Notes: a model not told the origin generated them from the sequence alone. A stretch of 64,000 nt of DNA from Dongia_B sp035539215 (GCA_035539215.1 DATLIX010000012.1:62001-126000); one strand, 5' to 3'. Shown: positions 42,713-52,118, counted from the stretch's first letter. Numbers and translations: made by a program.

Positions 42713-43603
42713 ATGGATGGGATTGACGTGACCGACCAGTTCGTGACCGAGGGGCCGCTTCCTGCGGAGCATGCAGCCAGCGGGGCGAAGATCCTGGTCT
42801 TTGTCCCCATGTATAATTGCGCAGAGCAGATCTCGCGGGTCGTCGCCCAATTTACCGCGCCGCTGCAGCGGCGGTTTTCGAAGCTGATCCTCGTCGACAA
42901 CCGATCCACCGACGGTGGGCTTGAGAAGGCGGCCGCGGCGATCGCGTCACTGGCGGGGATCGACGTGGAGATCTTACGCAACACGGAGAATTACGGCCTT
43001 GGCGGTTCCCATAAGGTCGCTTTTTCACAGGCGATAGAGCAGGGGTTTGACTACATCGTCGTGCTGCACGGCGATGATCAGGGCTCGATTGCCGACCTCG
43101 TGCCCCACCTTGATCGCGGCCTTCATCAGGAGGTCGACTGTTTACTGGGCGCCCGTTTCATGCGTGGCAGCCAATTGCAGGGTTATTCCGCCTTCCGCAC
43201 TTTCGGCAACAGGATCTTCAACCTGCTTTTTTCGATCGCGGCCAAACGGCGGCTCTATGATCTCGGCTCCGGCCTCAATCTCTATGCAGTCGGCGCCTTG
43301 AAGGACCGGGCCTGGCTGACTTTTCCCGATGACCTGACTTTCAACTACTACATGATCCTCGCCAGTGCGGCAAAGAGCTGGAAGATGCGCTTCTTTCCGT
43401 TGACCTGGCGGGAAGAGGATCAGCGGTCGAACGTGAAGCTGTTTCGTCAGGCCTGGAAAGTGATTGCCATCTTGCTGTCATTCATTGCCCGGCCGAACCA
43501 CTTCCTGACTGCTGATTGGCGTGCCGTTCCGGGACGAAGCTATCACGCAGAGATCGTCAAGCGACAGTATCGGATCGAAGCGGCGAAGGCGGTACTGCGA
43601 TGA
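42713..43603 (+). CDS. family 2 glycosyltransferase
   Basis: The 296-residue protein has a GT-A fold: ILVFVPMYNCAEQISRVVAQ, ILVDNRSTDGG, NYGLGGSHKVAFSQAIEQGF, and the metal-binding acidic motif VLHGDDQGS (near residue 120). DLGSGLNLYAVGAL follows. It resembles the polyprenyl-phosphate sugar-transferase-like GT2 subgroup but lacks an obvious membrane-anchor pair. GGAAAG precedes the ATG at 42713. It overlaps the next gene by four bases, starting a three-gene coupled operon. Confidence 0.87.
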   Translation: MDGIDVTDQFVTEGPLPAEHAASGAKILVFVPMYNCAEQISRVVAQFTAPLQRRFSKLILVDNRSTDGGLEKAAAAIASLAGIDVEILRNTENYGLGGSHKVAFSQAIEQGFDYIVVLHGDDQGSIADLVPHLDRGLHQEVDCLLGARFMRGSQLQGYSAFRTFGNRIFNLLFSIAAKRRLYDLGSGLNLYAVGALKDRAWLTFPDDLTFNYYMILASAAKSWKMRFFPLTWREEDQRSNVKLFRQAWKVIAILLSFIARPNHFLTADWRAVPGRSYHAEIVKRQYRIEAAKAVLR

Positions 43604-44568
43604 TGTTTCGCGATGAGCTCGGCATCGCGCCGAACTGGTACAGATACATGTCGGCCCTGGCTTTCATGGGCTGCGGCATCGCCATGCTTGCCGGCCTGGT
43701 GCTGCTCTCAGCGACGTCGCCTGCGATTGCCGACTGGAATGTGGTTGTTACGGCCGGAGCGCTCTATATCGTATCGCAGGGATTGCGCGCCTTGCGATTG
43801 GCAATCATCGTCGGTGATCCGGGAAAAAGCCTCCGGCAACTGGTTCAAGCGCATCTGGTGGGGGCGGCTGCATCCTTTGCCCTGCCATACAAGATCGGCG
43901 ACCTTCTGCGCATCATGGAGCTTGCTTTTGTATTGCGCCGCCGGCGCAACTACGGAATCTGGCGCGCGGTTCTGGTGATGTGGATCGAACGCGTCTATGA
44001 CGCCTTGCCGATCGCCGTCCTTCTCTTTTTCCTCGGCGTGACTATCGGGGAAGATACGTTGCGGCTGGTCGCGCCGATCTTGGCGGCGATGATCGCCTTC
44101 ATTATCGTGACGCTGCTGACCTTTTTCGTGCTGCCGGAAAACCTTGACGGATTGGCCTTGTTTCTTGCGCGACGCTATCACGGCAATCGTGTCGTCGCCG
44201 TCCTGCGTGCAATTGACCGCCTCTATCACCTGGCCGCAGATGCGCGGCGCATGCTGCATCGCAAGCATATCACGCTGATCTCCATTTCCGCAGTCATCTG
44301 GATTGCTGAAATTACTACTGTCGGTCTCATCCTGGGCAAAGGGGAAATCCGCGGGTCAGCCACGGCGCTGCTGCGCTTCCTATCAGGCCTGCTGTCGCCA
44401 ACCTCCACACCAGAATTGAATGACCTGAGCGTCTATTCGGTGACGATCGGCCTGCCGTTGCTGGTTCTGGGGATGATTGCCTGGGTCGCCGCGATACGCT
44501 CCGGCCGGCTTTCTGTTGTAACAGGCTCAGGAGCGCTCAACCGATTGGCGGCGCAGAGACCCCAATGA
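43600..44568 (+). CDS. flippase-like integral membrane protein (lysylphosphatidylglycerol synthase TM type)
   Basis: The 322-residue protein has about eight helices and fits the LPG_synthase_TM/UPF0104 group. Typical segments are LRALRLAIIVGDPGKSLRQL, AHLVGAAASFALPYKIGDLL (the conserved P-x-K-x-G-D region), VMWIERVYDALPIAVLLF and an interior basic loop. Such proteins are often found with GT2 enzymes and are thought to be lipid or glycolipid translocators. It overlaps both neighbours by four bases, implying coupled translation of the operon. Confidence 0.75.
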   Translation: MMFRDELGIAPNWYRYMSALAFMGCGIAMLAGLVLLSATSPAIADWNVVVTAGALYIVSQGLRALRLAIIVGDPGKSLRQLVQAHLVGAAASFALPYKIGDLLRIMELAFVLRRRRNYGIWRAVLVMWIERVYDALPIAVLLFFLGVTIGEDTLRLVAPILAAMIAFIIVTLLTFFVLPENLDGLALFLARRYHGNRVVAVLRAIDRLYHLAADARRMLHRKHITLISISAVIWIAEITTVGLILGKGEIRGSATALLRFLSGLLSPTSTPELNDLSVYSVTIGLPLLVLGMIAWVAAIRSGRLSVVTGSGALNRLAAQRPQ

Positions 44569-46076
44569 TGAAACTCATCTATGACGATGCGATCACTGTC
44601 ACGCCCGAAGTTACCGATATCGTCGGTATTCGGCATTACGGCGATCTCCTGCATGGCAAGCGACGTTTGTCGTCGATCGTACGCGAAGCCGCGGAAAGTG
44701 CCGGCATAGAGGATATCGTTCACTTCCGCCAGCTCGAGGATCTGCAGTCATTGGCGGACAGTATCGACAACCAGCAGGTCGGACGGCGCTTTCTCTATCT
44801 GCCGTCGAATGTCATCGCCTTGGGCGGTAAGATGGCGCTGACGGCGCTCTTCGGCAAATTGCGGTGGTTGCGGCAGAACGTATTGGTGACGGCCGCGGGC
44901 GGAACGCCGCATGGTGCCGTCGGAGGCGCCAATGCCTGGTCTGGTGCGGCTGCGCTCGATATCGACGCCTTCAAGCGGCTGATCGAACAGCGATGTCAAG
45001 GGACGATCCCCGCCGTCCACGGCGAGCGCCGGGGCAGTTTCGCCGATATCGGCAACGGCGCCAATCTGGTCGATCTCAGTGACAAGGCATATCTGTTGAA
45101 GTTCCTTGGCAGCCATTTCGAGGTGCGCCATTTCAACGCCATCTCCTTTGACGACTACACCATCCGCAAATCGTCGCAGAACAAGGAGAAGATCCGCCAG
45201 GAATTTACTTACTGGAGCCTGCTGCCGGACCGTATGAAATTCTGGTTCGTCCAACCTTACGATCTGATGGAGGAGGGGGACACCGCTTCCTACGCGATGG
45301 AACGCCTGCATATTCCTGATATGGCGCTGCAATGGATTCATGGTGCCATCACGTCGAACGTCTTTGACCGCTTTCTCGATCGCGCGTTTCACTTTCTCCT
45401 GCAGCGTCCCACTCAATCGGTCGATCGCGAGGTCGCCTTGAAGCTGCGCCGGAGCCTTTATCGCGACAAGCTGACTGCGCGGATGGATGACTTGCGCAAG
45501 ACAACGCCGGCATCGCAAATCGATTTCCTGCTGCGATCAACGGGGATCGCCGTCGCCGAAGACAGTTTTACGCGACTGGTGGAAAGATATGCCGTGCTGC
45601 TGGACAGATTCGAACGTCAGCGTACGGACCGGCTGACTGTCATCGGCCACGGCGATTTCTGCTTTTCAAATATTCTCTATGAAAAGAACAGCAATCTGAT
45701 TCGACTGATCGATCCGCGCGGTGCGCTCAGGGCGGAAGACTTGTGGACCGATCCCTATTATGATCTCGCCAAGCTGTCGCATTCGATCCTGGGAAATTAC
45801 GACTTCATCAATAATGGCCTGTATGACCTGGTTCTGGACGAGGGCTTGAAGCCGCGCCTCACCTTAAACATAAGAGCGCCGCTGGACGAGATGAAGCAGG
45901 CGTTCAGGGAGCGTCTTGCCGCGCACGGCTTCGATCTGCATCTCGTACGGCTTTATGAGGCTTCGCTGTTCCTGTCCATGGTGCCGTTGCACATCGATGT
46001 TCCAAGCAAGGCCCTGGCATTCCTGATCAATGCCGAGGACATCCTGGCGCGGCTCGAGAGCGGCGCGGTGCTATAG
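44565..46076 (+). CDS. APH-fold kinase with an extra N-terminal domain
   Basis: The 503-residue protein has an aminoglycoside-phosphotransferase-type kinase domain in its C-terminal two thirds: KEKIRQEFTYWSLLPDRMKF, MERLHIPDM, the catalytic loop VIGHGDFCFSNILY (near 361-374) and the metal motif LIDPRG. The first 150 residues (VGIRHYGDLLHGKRRLSSIV, AAGGTPHGAVGGANAW) belong to no family I recognise. It is the last gene of the GT2-flippase operon and converges on a nucleotidyltransferase gene. Kinase plus nucleotidyltransferase suggests activation of a small alcohol or sugar for surface decoration, as in LicA/LicC. That is inference. Confidence 0.7.
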   Translation: MMKLIYDDAITVTPEVTDIVGIRHYGDLLHGKRRLSSIVREAAESAGIEDIVHFRQLEDLQSLADSIDNQQVGRRFLYLPSNVIALGGKMALTALFGKLRWLRQNVLVTAAGGTPHGAVGGANAWSGAAALDIDAFKRLIEQRCQGTIPAVHGERRGSFADIGNGANLVDLSDKAYLLKFLGSHFEVRHFNAISFDDYTIRKSSQNKEKIRQEFTYWSLLPDRMKFWFVQPYDLMEEGDTASYAMERLHIPDMALQWIHGAITSNVFDRFLDRAFHFLLQRPTQSVDREVALKLRRSLYRDKLTARMDDLRKTTPASQIDFLLRSTGIAVAEDSFTRLVERYAVLLDRFERQRTDRLTVIGHGDFCFSNILYEKNSNLIRLIDPRGALRAEDLWTDPYYDLAKLSHSILGNYDFINNGLYDLVLDEGLKPRLTLNIRAPLDEMKQAFRERLAAHGFDLHLVRLYEASLFLSMVPLHIDVPSKALAFLINAEDILARLESGAVL

Positions 46077-46101
46077 GGCGAGGCGGGCCGGCGCCGCCCC
46101 C

Positions 46102-46857
46102 TCAGGGCAGGGGCGGCTGATCGTCGTCGGCAAACTGCCGGACCTCGTCCGGCGTTCCCAGCGGATGCACCGCCGTGATGGGGACAGGGTGCATATAGAC
46201 GCGGCCATTTTCGGCAATGAGCTGATTATACATCGGTGCAATATAGCGCTCGCCGGCCTCCAGGCGATCCGAGGTCCCGTAGAAGCGCTGATATAGGTTC
46301 GCATAAAGCGCAGCCGATCTGAACCAGTAGAGCCCGATCGTCGCATGCGGTGAAATCCGCTGCTTCTCACGTATTTCCAGAATGCGATCATCGGCGTCGG
46401 TTATCCTGGCGAAGCTCCAGCCGTTGCCTGCACCTTCGAAGCAGGGAATCCAGCCGTCGCCGTGTGGAGCCCCGAATGGCAGGGCGCGCGGTTCGACATA
46501 GGTGTCGATATTGTAAATGAGCAGCGGCGCCTCGGATGAGATCATCGGGAGAGCCTTGAAGGCCGTCGTGGCCTGGCCATCCGTAGGCGCGTCAAGTTCC
46601 AGAAGCGACCACTCGGCGATGCCGAGCTTGAGCGTTTCCGCCGCAAGAAAGGTGCCGCACTGATCTGCCGCCCTGGCAATAAAAAGGACCGGACTGCCGG
46701 CGCGAATGAAATTGGCGAGACTGGAGAGCGACCAGAAGAACAGACTCCGTCCATGTACGTCGATCCGGTACTTGGGCAGGTCATAGCCAGCATTGCGAAA
46801 ACGTTGCCCAAAACCTGCCATCGTGATGACGATATGCGGGGGCTGCCGTGAGGACAT
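46102..46857 (-). CDS. sugar-nucleotidyltransferase-like protein
   Basis: The 251-residue protein has an NTP-transferase signature at its start, VITMAGFGQRFRNAGYDLPK, where the glycine-rich loop and PK match MobA/IspD/RmlA-type enzymes. A possible metal-binding Asp lies in LLIYNIDTYVEP, followed by GNGWSFARITDADDRI. The ATG at 46857 lies two bases after the stop of the preceding membrane-protein gene, so the pair is coupled. It may make a CDP- or other NDP-activated precursor for the adjacent glycan cluster. The activated substrate is unknown. Confidence 0.72.
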   Translation of the reverse strand: MSSRQPPHIVITMAGFGQRFRNAGYDLPKYRIDVHGRSLFFWSLSSLANFIRAGSPVLFIARAADQCGTFLAAETLKLGIAEWSLLELDAPTDGQATTAFKALPMISSEAPLLIYNIDTYVEPRALPFGAPHGDGWIPCFEGAGNGWSFARITDADDRILEIREKQRISPHATIGLYWFRSAALYANLYQRFYGTSDRLEAGERYIAPMYNQLIAENGRVYMHPVPITAVHPLGTPDEVRQFADDDQPPLP

Positions 46858-46859
46858 GA

Positions 46860-48602
46860 TCAGCTGCCGTTCCTCACCCACATCTGCCAGACCGGCGTCT
46901 CGCCTGCGATATGGAAATTGGCATGGAGATAGTCGGACACCATGCTGAAGAGCTTTTCGTGGTCATAGATCTTCAGCACCATGACCACATTCGCATCGCT
47001 GAAATCCTTCTCCGGCATGATCGGGGAACGCGGACCAAAGGTGCGTTCATAATCCATCCAGGCAGCCATATGCCGCGGCGGCATTGTCTTTGTCGCCACC
47101 GTCATCAACGGCGCCGAGTAGAGTGTGACGATACGGGGTGTGTTCGGCTTATTGGCTTCGAAGAGCTTGTAGCCGTCGTCCAGGACGCCTGCGATGTCAT
47201 TATGCCAGCTCGTCAGCGACTTCACGCTGTAGAGGGCGGGATCTATCTTTCCCGCCAGAACATCGCCGATGATGCCGGGTGTCGGATCTATCGGAACCGT
47301 GAGTCCTTGCAGGATCGGCGACAGAGTCGAGGCTGGTTGACCGAGGTTGAAGGCCGTCTTCACCGTATGCAGAACAATGCCGCGGCCGCTGTTCAGGACG
47401 GTGCAGCCAGCAATGAAAGTGAGCACGAGGCCCGCAAGAATGACGGCCGGCCGGTCCGTCGATCCCAGGAGAGGGCGCGTTGCCGCTTGCTCTCGCCGCA
47501 TTTGCCGCTTCCAGATCGCCGCAAAGACAATCGCCATGGCAACGACCTGGCTCGGTATCGCATGCTCGTGGTTCTGCCAGGCAAGTCCGAGGCTTCCGCC
47601 AGTCGCGATCATGCAGACCAGTAGCGTACGGTTTCCGCTTCTGCGCTCTTCCAGGGTCTGGCTTGATCGCCCGAGCCAGACGGCGAAACAAAGCGGTGCG
47701 AGCAGGGCGAACCACTCGCTGGACAGCGTGGTTTTCAGGTTGACCAACCTGAAGGGATCATAGGATTGCGCGGAGATCGGCGAGGCGAGAGAGGTGCGGT
47801 GCAGATCGCTGAAATAGGCTGCCATGAGGGGGCCGGACCACCAGATGACGGAGAGCGTGGCGGCAAGCAGCACGCCTGCGACGAAGCAGCTGCGGCGGTT
47901 GGCGGGAACCAGGACGATCCCCAGCAAGATAGTCACGATCGCCACCAGGGCGAAGGTCATTTTCAGGTAAAACAGCGCCAAAGCGAGCAGAAAAAGCAGG
48001 ATCGCGTCTGTGATCCATCGGCCTTTGCGATGCTGCAGCGGTTCCAGAAGGCATGCCGCGACAAGCGGCGTCATCAGAACCCAGCCATGCCGATTGTAGC
48101 TCGCGAGAAAACTGAGGCTTGAGGAATCATCCAGGTCGCTCGGCGAGATACATAACAGGCCGACCATGAGGATCAGGATGGCGCGCAGGCTTGCGGGAAG
48201 CCTGTCACGGGTCGCAAGTATCGTTGCCCAAAGAGCGAAGGGCAGGAAGATGAGCTGTTCCCACAAGACTAATTTGGGCGTGAATCCGAAGATCCGTGCC
48301 GCGAGGCCGAGGCTGACATAATAGAGGTCCCCGACCGGCGTATAGAAATCCAGGTGAGGCCATTGCCCATTCAGTGACCGCAGGGCGCCATCCAGGGGAA
48401 TGAAGAAGTCATAGGTATAGTCTGACAGCAGGATGCGCGGGGAAGCGGCCATCATCCCGGCAAAGACGATGACAATCGCCACTGCCAGGGCGAGGACTTT
48501 CGTTGCAGTTCGTTGCTTCTGTTGCAGGGAAGCCGCAAAACGCCAGAAAGTCCGGTCGAATATATCGGGCGCTAATTCAGCGGGTTTGTGCATTCTGTTC
48601 AC
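46860..48602 (-). CDS. polytopic membrane protein, GT-C glycosyltransferase-like
   Basis: The 580-residue protein has about ten to twelve helices. It carries an early acidic loop, LNGQWPHLDFYTPVGDLYYV, typical of GT-C proteins that use lipid-linked sugars, and ends in a soluble domain of about 120 residues (DYERTFGPRSPIMPEKDF, HANFHIAGETPVWQMWVRNG). I do not recognise a named family. The nucleotidyltransferase gene follows two bases later. It probably transfers a sugar at the periplasmic face. Confidence 0.62.
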   Translation of the reverse strand: MNRMHKPAELAPDIFDRTFWRFAASLQQKQRTATKVLALAVAIVIVFAGMMAASPRILLSDYTYDFFIPLDGALRSLNGQWPHLDFYTPVGDLYYVSLGLAARIFGFTPKLVLWEQLIFLPFALWATILATRDRLPASLRAILILMVGLLCISPSDLDDSSSLSFLASYNRHGWVLMTPLVAACLLEPLQHRKGRWITDAILLFLLALALFYLKMTFALVAIVTILLGIVLVPANRRSCFVAGVLLAATLSVIWWSGPLMAAYFSDLHRTSLASPISAQSYDPFRLVNLKTTLSSEWFALLAPLCFAVWLGRSSQTLEERRSGNRTLLVCMIATGGSLGLAWQNHEHAIPSQVVAMAIVFAAIWKRQMRREQAATRPLLGSTDRPAVILAGLVLTFIAGCTVLNSGRGIVLHTVKTAFNLGQPASTLSPILQGLTVPIDPTPGIIGDVLAGKIDPALYSVKSLTSWHNDIAGVLDDGYKLFEANKPNTPRIVTLYSAPLMTVATKTMPPRHMAAWMDYERTFGPRSPIMPEKDFSDANVVMVLKIYDHEKLFSMVSDYLHANFHIAGETPVWQMWVRNGS

Positions 48603-48667
48603 CCGTTCGCATGGTCTCTGGACGGCGCAAAAGTCGGATGCCGCCGGATCACGCGATATTTAGCCGA

Positions 48668-49252
48668 TTACTGTGGCGGCGTGCCATAGACCGGAACATC
48701 GGTCCTGGTTCCGGTGACCTCACCATTGGGAGAGACTTTCATCTTGATCTTGCTTTGGACCTGGGTCACCGGGCCTGGTGTGGTATCTTGGCTGCTTGTA
48801 TCGGGAGCGGGGGCGCTGAAAATGCCGCCGCCGGTGCTGCCGCCGATATTGGAGCCGGGAATCATCGTGCAATTCTGTGCGCAAGCATAACTGTCCTGGC
48901 TCATCGTACCGCCGCGCGGCCCATGAACGATCACCAAGCCGTCATTGCCGTCGGACACGACAACCATTCTCTTCAGGATGATTTTCTGCTCGGGGTCGAG
49001 AATCAACAGGCTGGTACGACCGGGCTGCTTACCAATGATGATCATGTGATCAGGCGTCTGCAAGGTGACATCCGCGACATTGGGATTAGCGATGATGATG
49101 TCCTTGGGATTGCCCTGCAATCGAATGATCTCGGCGCTGTTGAGCGGAATGGAAAGAATACCATCGGCGCGGGCCCGCGAAGTATAAACCGGGATCGCCG
49201 CTGAGATCGCACAAAGCAAAAGAAAGGCGCGCATAAAGGATTTATTCATCAT
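48668..49252 (-). CDS. small CpaC-N-like secreted protein of the tad locus
   Basis: The 194-residue protein has a signal peptide (AFLLLCAISAAIPVYTSRARA) and the domain found at the N terminus of CpaC/RcpA secretins (pilus-formation N-terminal domain: LNSAEIIRLQGNPKDIIIAN, VADVTLQTPDHMIIIGKQPG, TSLLILDPEQKII). There is no secretin domain after it, only a Gly/Ser/Thr-rich tail. It may assist the secretin ring or be a paralogue split from it. It is divergent from tadD with about 100 bases between starts. Confidence 0.8.
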   Translation of the reverse strand: MMNKSFMRAFLLLCAISAAIPVYTSRARADGILSIPLNSAEIIRLQGNPKDIIIANPNVADVTLQTPDHMIIIGKQPGRTSLLILDPEQKIILKRMVVVSDGNDGLVIVHGPRGGTMSQDSYACAQNCTMIPGSNIGGSTGGGIFSAPAPDTSSQDTTPGPVTQVQSKIKMKVSPNGEVTGTRTDVPVYGTPPQ

Positions 49253-49354
49253 AAGATTCCAGGATGCGTGAATGAAACGCAGGTTTCGGTCGACATCAAC
49301 TATGCCTACCGGGATTTGGTGAATTCTGCGTTAACTTGTGGACCGGGTGCCTTT

Positions 49355-50128
49355 ATGCAAGCAAGATATTCCCGATGGCTCGGGCTGAGCCTAGCAGCCG
49401 TTCTGCTGGCAGGGTGTCAGGCATTTTCCTCCGGTGGTCCGGCAACGGCGGCGGCACCCGCTGCCGACCCAAATCTGGAAGCGACAGTTCGCAAGGCTGC
49501 CGCCGACGCGGAGGCGAGCTATAATTACGGCGAGGCGGCGCAACATTATGCGACGCTTCTCGAGCGGCATCCCGACGAGCAGGACGTCGTGCTGGCCGTA
49601 GCGCGGAACCTGCGCTATTCCGGCTCGCCGCAGCAGTCGATCGTGGTAATCGACAAGCTCATCGCCAAATCGGGGACGAAAGAGCCGCTTATGGTCGAAC
49701 TCGGCAAGGACTACCTTGCGGCCGATCAACTGAATCTTGCGGTATCGGTCCTGCAGCAGGCCCATGCGGGCGATCCGGGCAACTGGCAGATCCTCTCCGC
49801 CCTCGGCGTGGCGCAGGATCGTCAGGGCAATTTCAAGGATGCCCAGGCGACCTATGAAAGTGCGCTGAAGCTAGCCGCGAACAATCCGGTTCTGCTCAAT
49901 AATTACGCGCTGTCGCTGGCGCAGAGCGGCCAGCTCGATGCCGCGATCACCGCTTTGCAAACGGCGACCTCACAGCCGGAAGCGACGGCTCAGACGCGGC
50001 AAAATCTCGCACTGATGTTGGCGCTGAAAGGCGACAATGCCGCCGCCACGCGTCTGATCCGCGCGGATCTGCCGGCGGATATGGCGCAGAACAACATAAG
50101 CTACTATCAGGGCCTGGGCGCGCAATAG
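49355..50128 (+). CDS. tadD: TPR lipoprotein TadD
   Basis: The 257-residue protein has a lipobox LAAVLLAGC (Cys21) and at least four TPR units: YNYGEAAQHYATLLERHPDE, PLMVELGKDYLAADQLNLAV, WQILSALGVAQDRQGNFKDA, NPVLLNNYALSLAQSGQLDA. TadD is a periplasmic lipoprotein needed for secretin assembly in tad pilus systems. It is on the opposite strand to the main locus and converges on tadC with 31 bases between. The ATG at 49355 begins the lipoprotein signal; the frame opens earlier at 49268. Confidence 0.9.
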   Translation: MQARYSRWLGLSLAAVLLAGCQAFSSGGPATAAAPAADPNLEATVRKAAADAEASYNYGEAAQHYATLLERHPDEQDVVLAVARNLRYSGSPQQSIVVIDKLIAKSGTKEPLMVELGKDYLAADQLNLAVSVLQQAHAGDPGNWQILSALGVAQDRQGNFKDAQATYESALKLAANNPVLLNNYALSLAQSGQLDAAITALQTATSQPEATAQTRQNLALMLALKGDNAAATRLIRADLPADMAQNNISYYQGLGAQ

Positions 50129-50159
50129 AGGCCACTGACCGAGAGCTTCCGCCGCCTCG

Positions 50160-51113
50160 CTATTTCTTGAATATCGCCATCACCTGGATAACAGCCGGGC
50201 CGGCGATGACCAGGAAAAGAACCGGCAGGAAAAAGAGGATCATCGGCACGGTCAGTTTCGGCGGCAAAGCCGCGGCCTTCTTTTCCGCAGCAGCCATACG
50301 TGAATCGCGGCTCTCCTTCGCGAGGACGCGCAGGCCCACGGCGACCGGCGTTCCGTATTTTTCCGATTGCTGCAGCGTGGTGCTCAGCGACTTGAAGGCG
50401 GCCAGTCCGGTCCGTTCCGCCAAATTCTCCAAGGCCTGGCGCCGATCGTTGAGAAACGCCAGCTCAGCGGTCGTCAGGCCGAACTCTTCGGCAATCTCCG
50501 GTGTTCCTTCCACCATCTGCTCCGTTACCTTGGTGAAGGCGGCCTCGATGGACATGCCGGATTCGACACAGATCACGATCAGATCCAGCGCATCCGGATA
50601 GGCGCGCTGCAACTTAAGCTGACGCTTCGCGATGCGATTGCGTAACATGATCTGCGGCAAATAATTGCCGAGGCCTGTCGCACCGATCACCACCAGCATA
50701 CGCATGGCAAACGGCCGATCCGAAAGGACGAGCGAGGTGTAGATCAGGGAACCGATCAGGAGGCCGATCGGCGCGGAAATCCGGGTAAAGAGAAAATTGA
50801 CCACGGCCCGCTGCCCGCGCCGCCCGGCCTGGGCCAGCTGGATGCGCAGTGTCTTCGCCTCCAGAAGATCCTGCAGTCGAAAGCGGCGGATTGCCAGTTC
50901 CTTCCACTTCGACCCACCGCCCAGCTGCAGCTTGCTGCGGGTGTTGTAGGCCTCCTTGCGGCGATTGGCGAGTTCACGGCGACGTTCCGACACGGATTTG
51001 AGGCGGGCTTCAAAGCGGTCGCCGCGCAGAAACGGTAAACCGACGGCGATGACCGACGCGAAAGCCGCCAGGGCGGAAGCGGCAATAATGACGTTTTCAA
51101 TCTCGAATTTCAT
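50160..51113 (-). CDS. tadC: tad pilus inner-membrane platform protein TadC
   Basis: The 317-residue protein has the T2SSF domain (PDALDLIVICVESGMSIEAA, FTKVTEQMVEGTPEIAEEF, ESRDSRMAAAEKKAAALPPK) and four membrane helices, with a C-terminal LTVPMILFFLPVLFLVIAGP. It works with TadB as the inner-membrane base driven by the CpaF ATPase. It follows tadB by nine bases. Confidence 0.94.
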   Translation of the reverse strand: MKFEIENVIIAASALAAFASVIAVGLPFLRGDRFEARLKSVSERRRELANRRKEAYNTRSKLQLGGGSKWKELAIRRFRLQDLLEAKTLRIQLAQAGRRGQRAVVNFLFTRISAPIGLLIGSLIYTSLVLSDRPFAMRMLVVIGATGLGNYLPQIMLRNRIAKRQLKLQRAYPDALDLIVICVESGMSIEAAFTKVTEQMVEGTPEIAEEFGLTTAELAFLNDRRQALENLAERTGLAAFKSLSTTLQQSEKYGTPVAVGLRVLAKESRDSRMAAAEKKAAALPPKLTVPMILFFLPVLFLVIAGPAVIQVMAIFKK

Positions 51114-51122
51114 CGCGGCGAC

Positions 51123-52118
51123 CTAGTAGTCGAAATGAATGATCTTGGCCATGACGAACACACCTATCGCCATCCAGATGAGACCGATCAGGATCAGCCA
51201 GTTCCCGGTATCGGTGGTGAAAAGCAACCCCACGTATTCTGGCGACAGAACGGATAGAGCCATGGCGACAAAAACCGGCAGCGACCCCACGATCCCGGCC
51301 GAAGTCTTGGCCTCACTCGACAGCGCCTGGATCTTATCCCGCATCCGTTTGCGCGATCTGATGACGTCGGTCAGTTTCTCCAGAGTCTCGGCGAGGTTGC
51401 CGCCGGTCGACTTCTGCATGACGAGCACGATGGAAAAGAAGCGAATCTCGGCCGTGGGGACGCGCCGATAAAGTTTGGCCAGGCAATCTTCAGTGGTCAA
51501 GCCGAGCTGGATGCCCTCGGTGACGAGGCGAAATTCCAGCCCGACCGGATCAGGCATTTCACGCCCCACAATTGCCAGACATTCACCGACGGTAAGGCCA
51601 GTTCGCACACCGCGAATGAGGATGTCGATGGCGTCGGCAAACAATGAGGTGAACTTCTTGATGCGTCTGTTGACCTTGGTTCGAAGGTACAGCTTCGGCA
51701 AACCGAGCATGCCAATGATTGCGACCGCGGGGAGGCCGATAAGCGGCAATTTGAAGAAAACATAAATAAGAGAGAGGACGATGCCGAGCGCGACGGAGAC
51801 GATGACAAAGGTCCGCGGCGATATCGCCAGGCCGGCCTGCATCAGCTCTTCATTCAGTTTGTAGCCACGCTTGCTGTTTTTGAGGCGCTCGATTTCCCGC
51901 AGCTTCGCTTCGACATTCAGTCGCCGATCGGTGCTTGCCTTGCTTCGCTTTCCGCCATCCGTCGAGGCGCCGACGACCGCATTGAGGCGACGTTGAAAGC
52001 GTGCGCGCGGGCCGTAAACGGCCAGAAACAACAAGCAGCTGAAACAGAGGAAGGCGACGACAAGCGCGGCAATAATGCCGACAACGACCGGCGGCAGGGA
52101 GCGCAAAGCGTCAGGCAT
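51123..52118 (-). CDS. tadB: tad pilus inner-membrane platform protein TadB
   Basis: The 331-residue protein has an N-terminal helix (VVVGIIAALVVAFLCFSCLL), the ELMQAGL segment, and the T2SSF domain FADAIDILIRGVRTGLTVGE with STGGNLAETLEKLTDVIRSR. The ATG at 52118 overlaps cpaF by eight bases; the open frame extends into cpaF but that part is not TadB-like. It forms the pilus base with TadC. Confidence 0.93.
   Translation of the reverse strand: MPDALRSLPPVVVGIIAALVVAFLCFSCLLFLAVYGPRARFQRRLNAVVGASTDGGKRSKASTDRRLNVEAKLREIERLKNSKRGYKLNEELMQAGLAISPRTFVIVSVALGIVLSLIYVFFKLPLIGLPAVAIIGMLGLPKLYLRTKVNRRIKKFTSLFADAIDILIRGVRTGLTVGECLAIVGREMPDPVGLEFRLVTEGIQLGLTTEDCLAKLYRRVPTAEIRFFSIVLVMQKSTGGNLAETLEKLTDVIRSRKRMRDKIQALSSEAKTSAGIVGSLPVFVAMALSVLSPEYVGLLFTTDTGNWLILIGLIWMAIGVFVMAKIIHFDY

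Noticed and set aside
46093..46117. GCCGCCCC/GGGGCGGC hairpin as a terminator between convergent genes
   Set aside because: The stem is good but no T-tract follows on either strand, and it overlaps the end of the nucleotidyltransferase gene.
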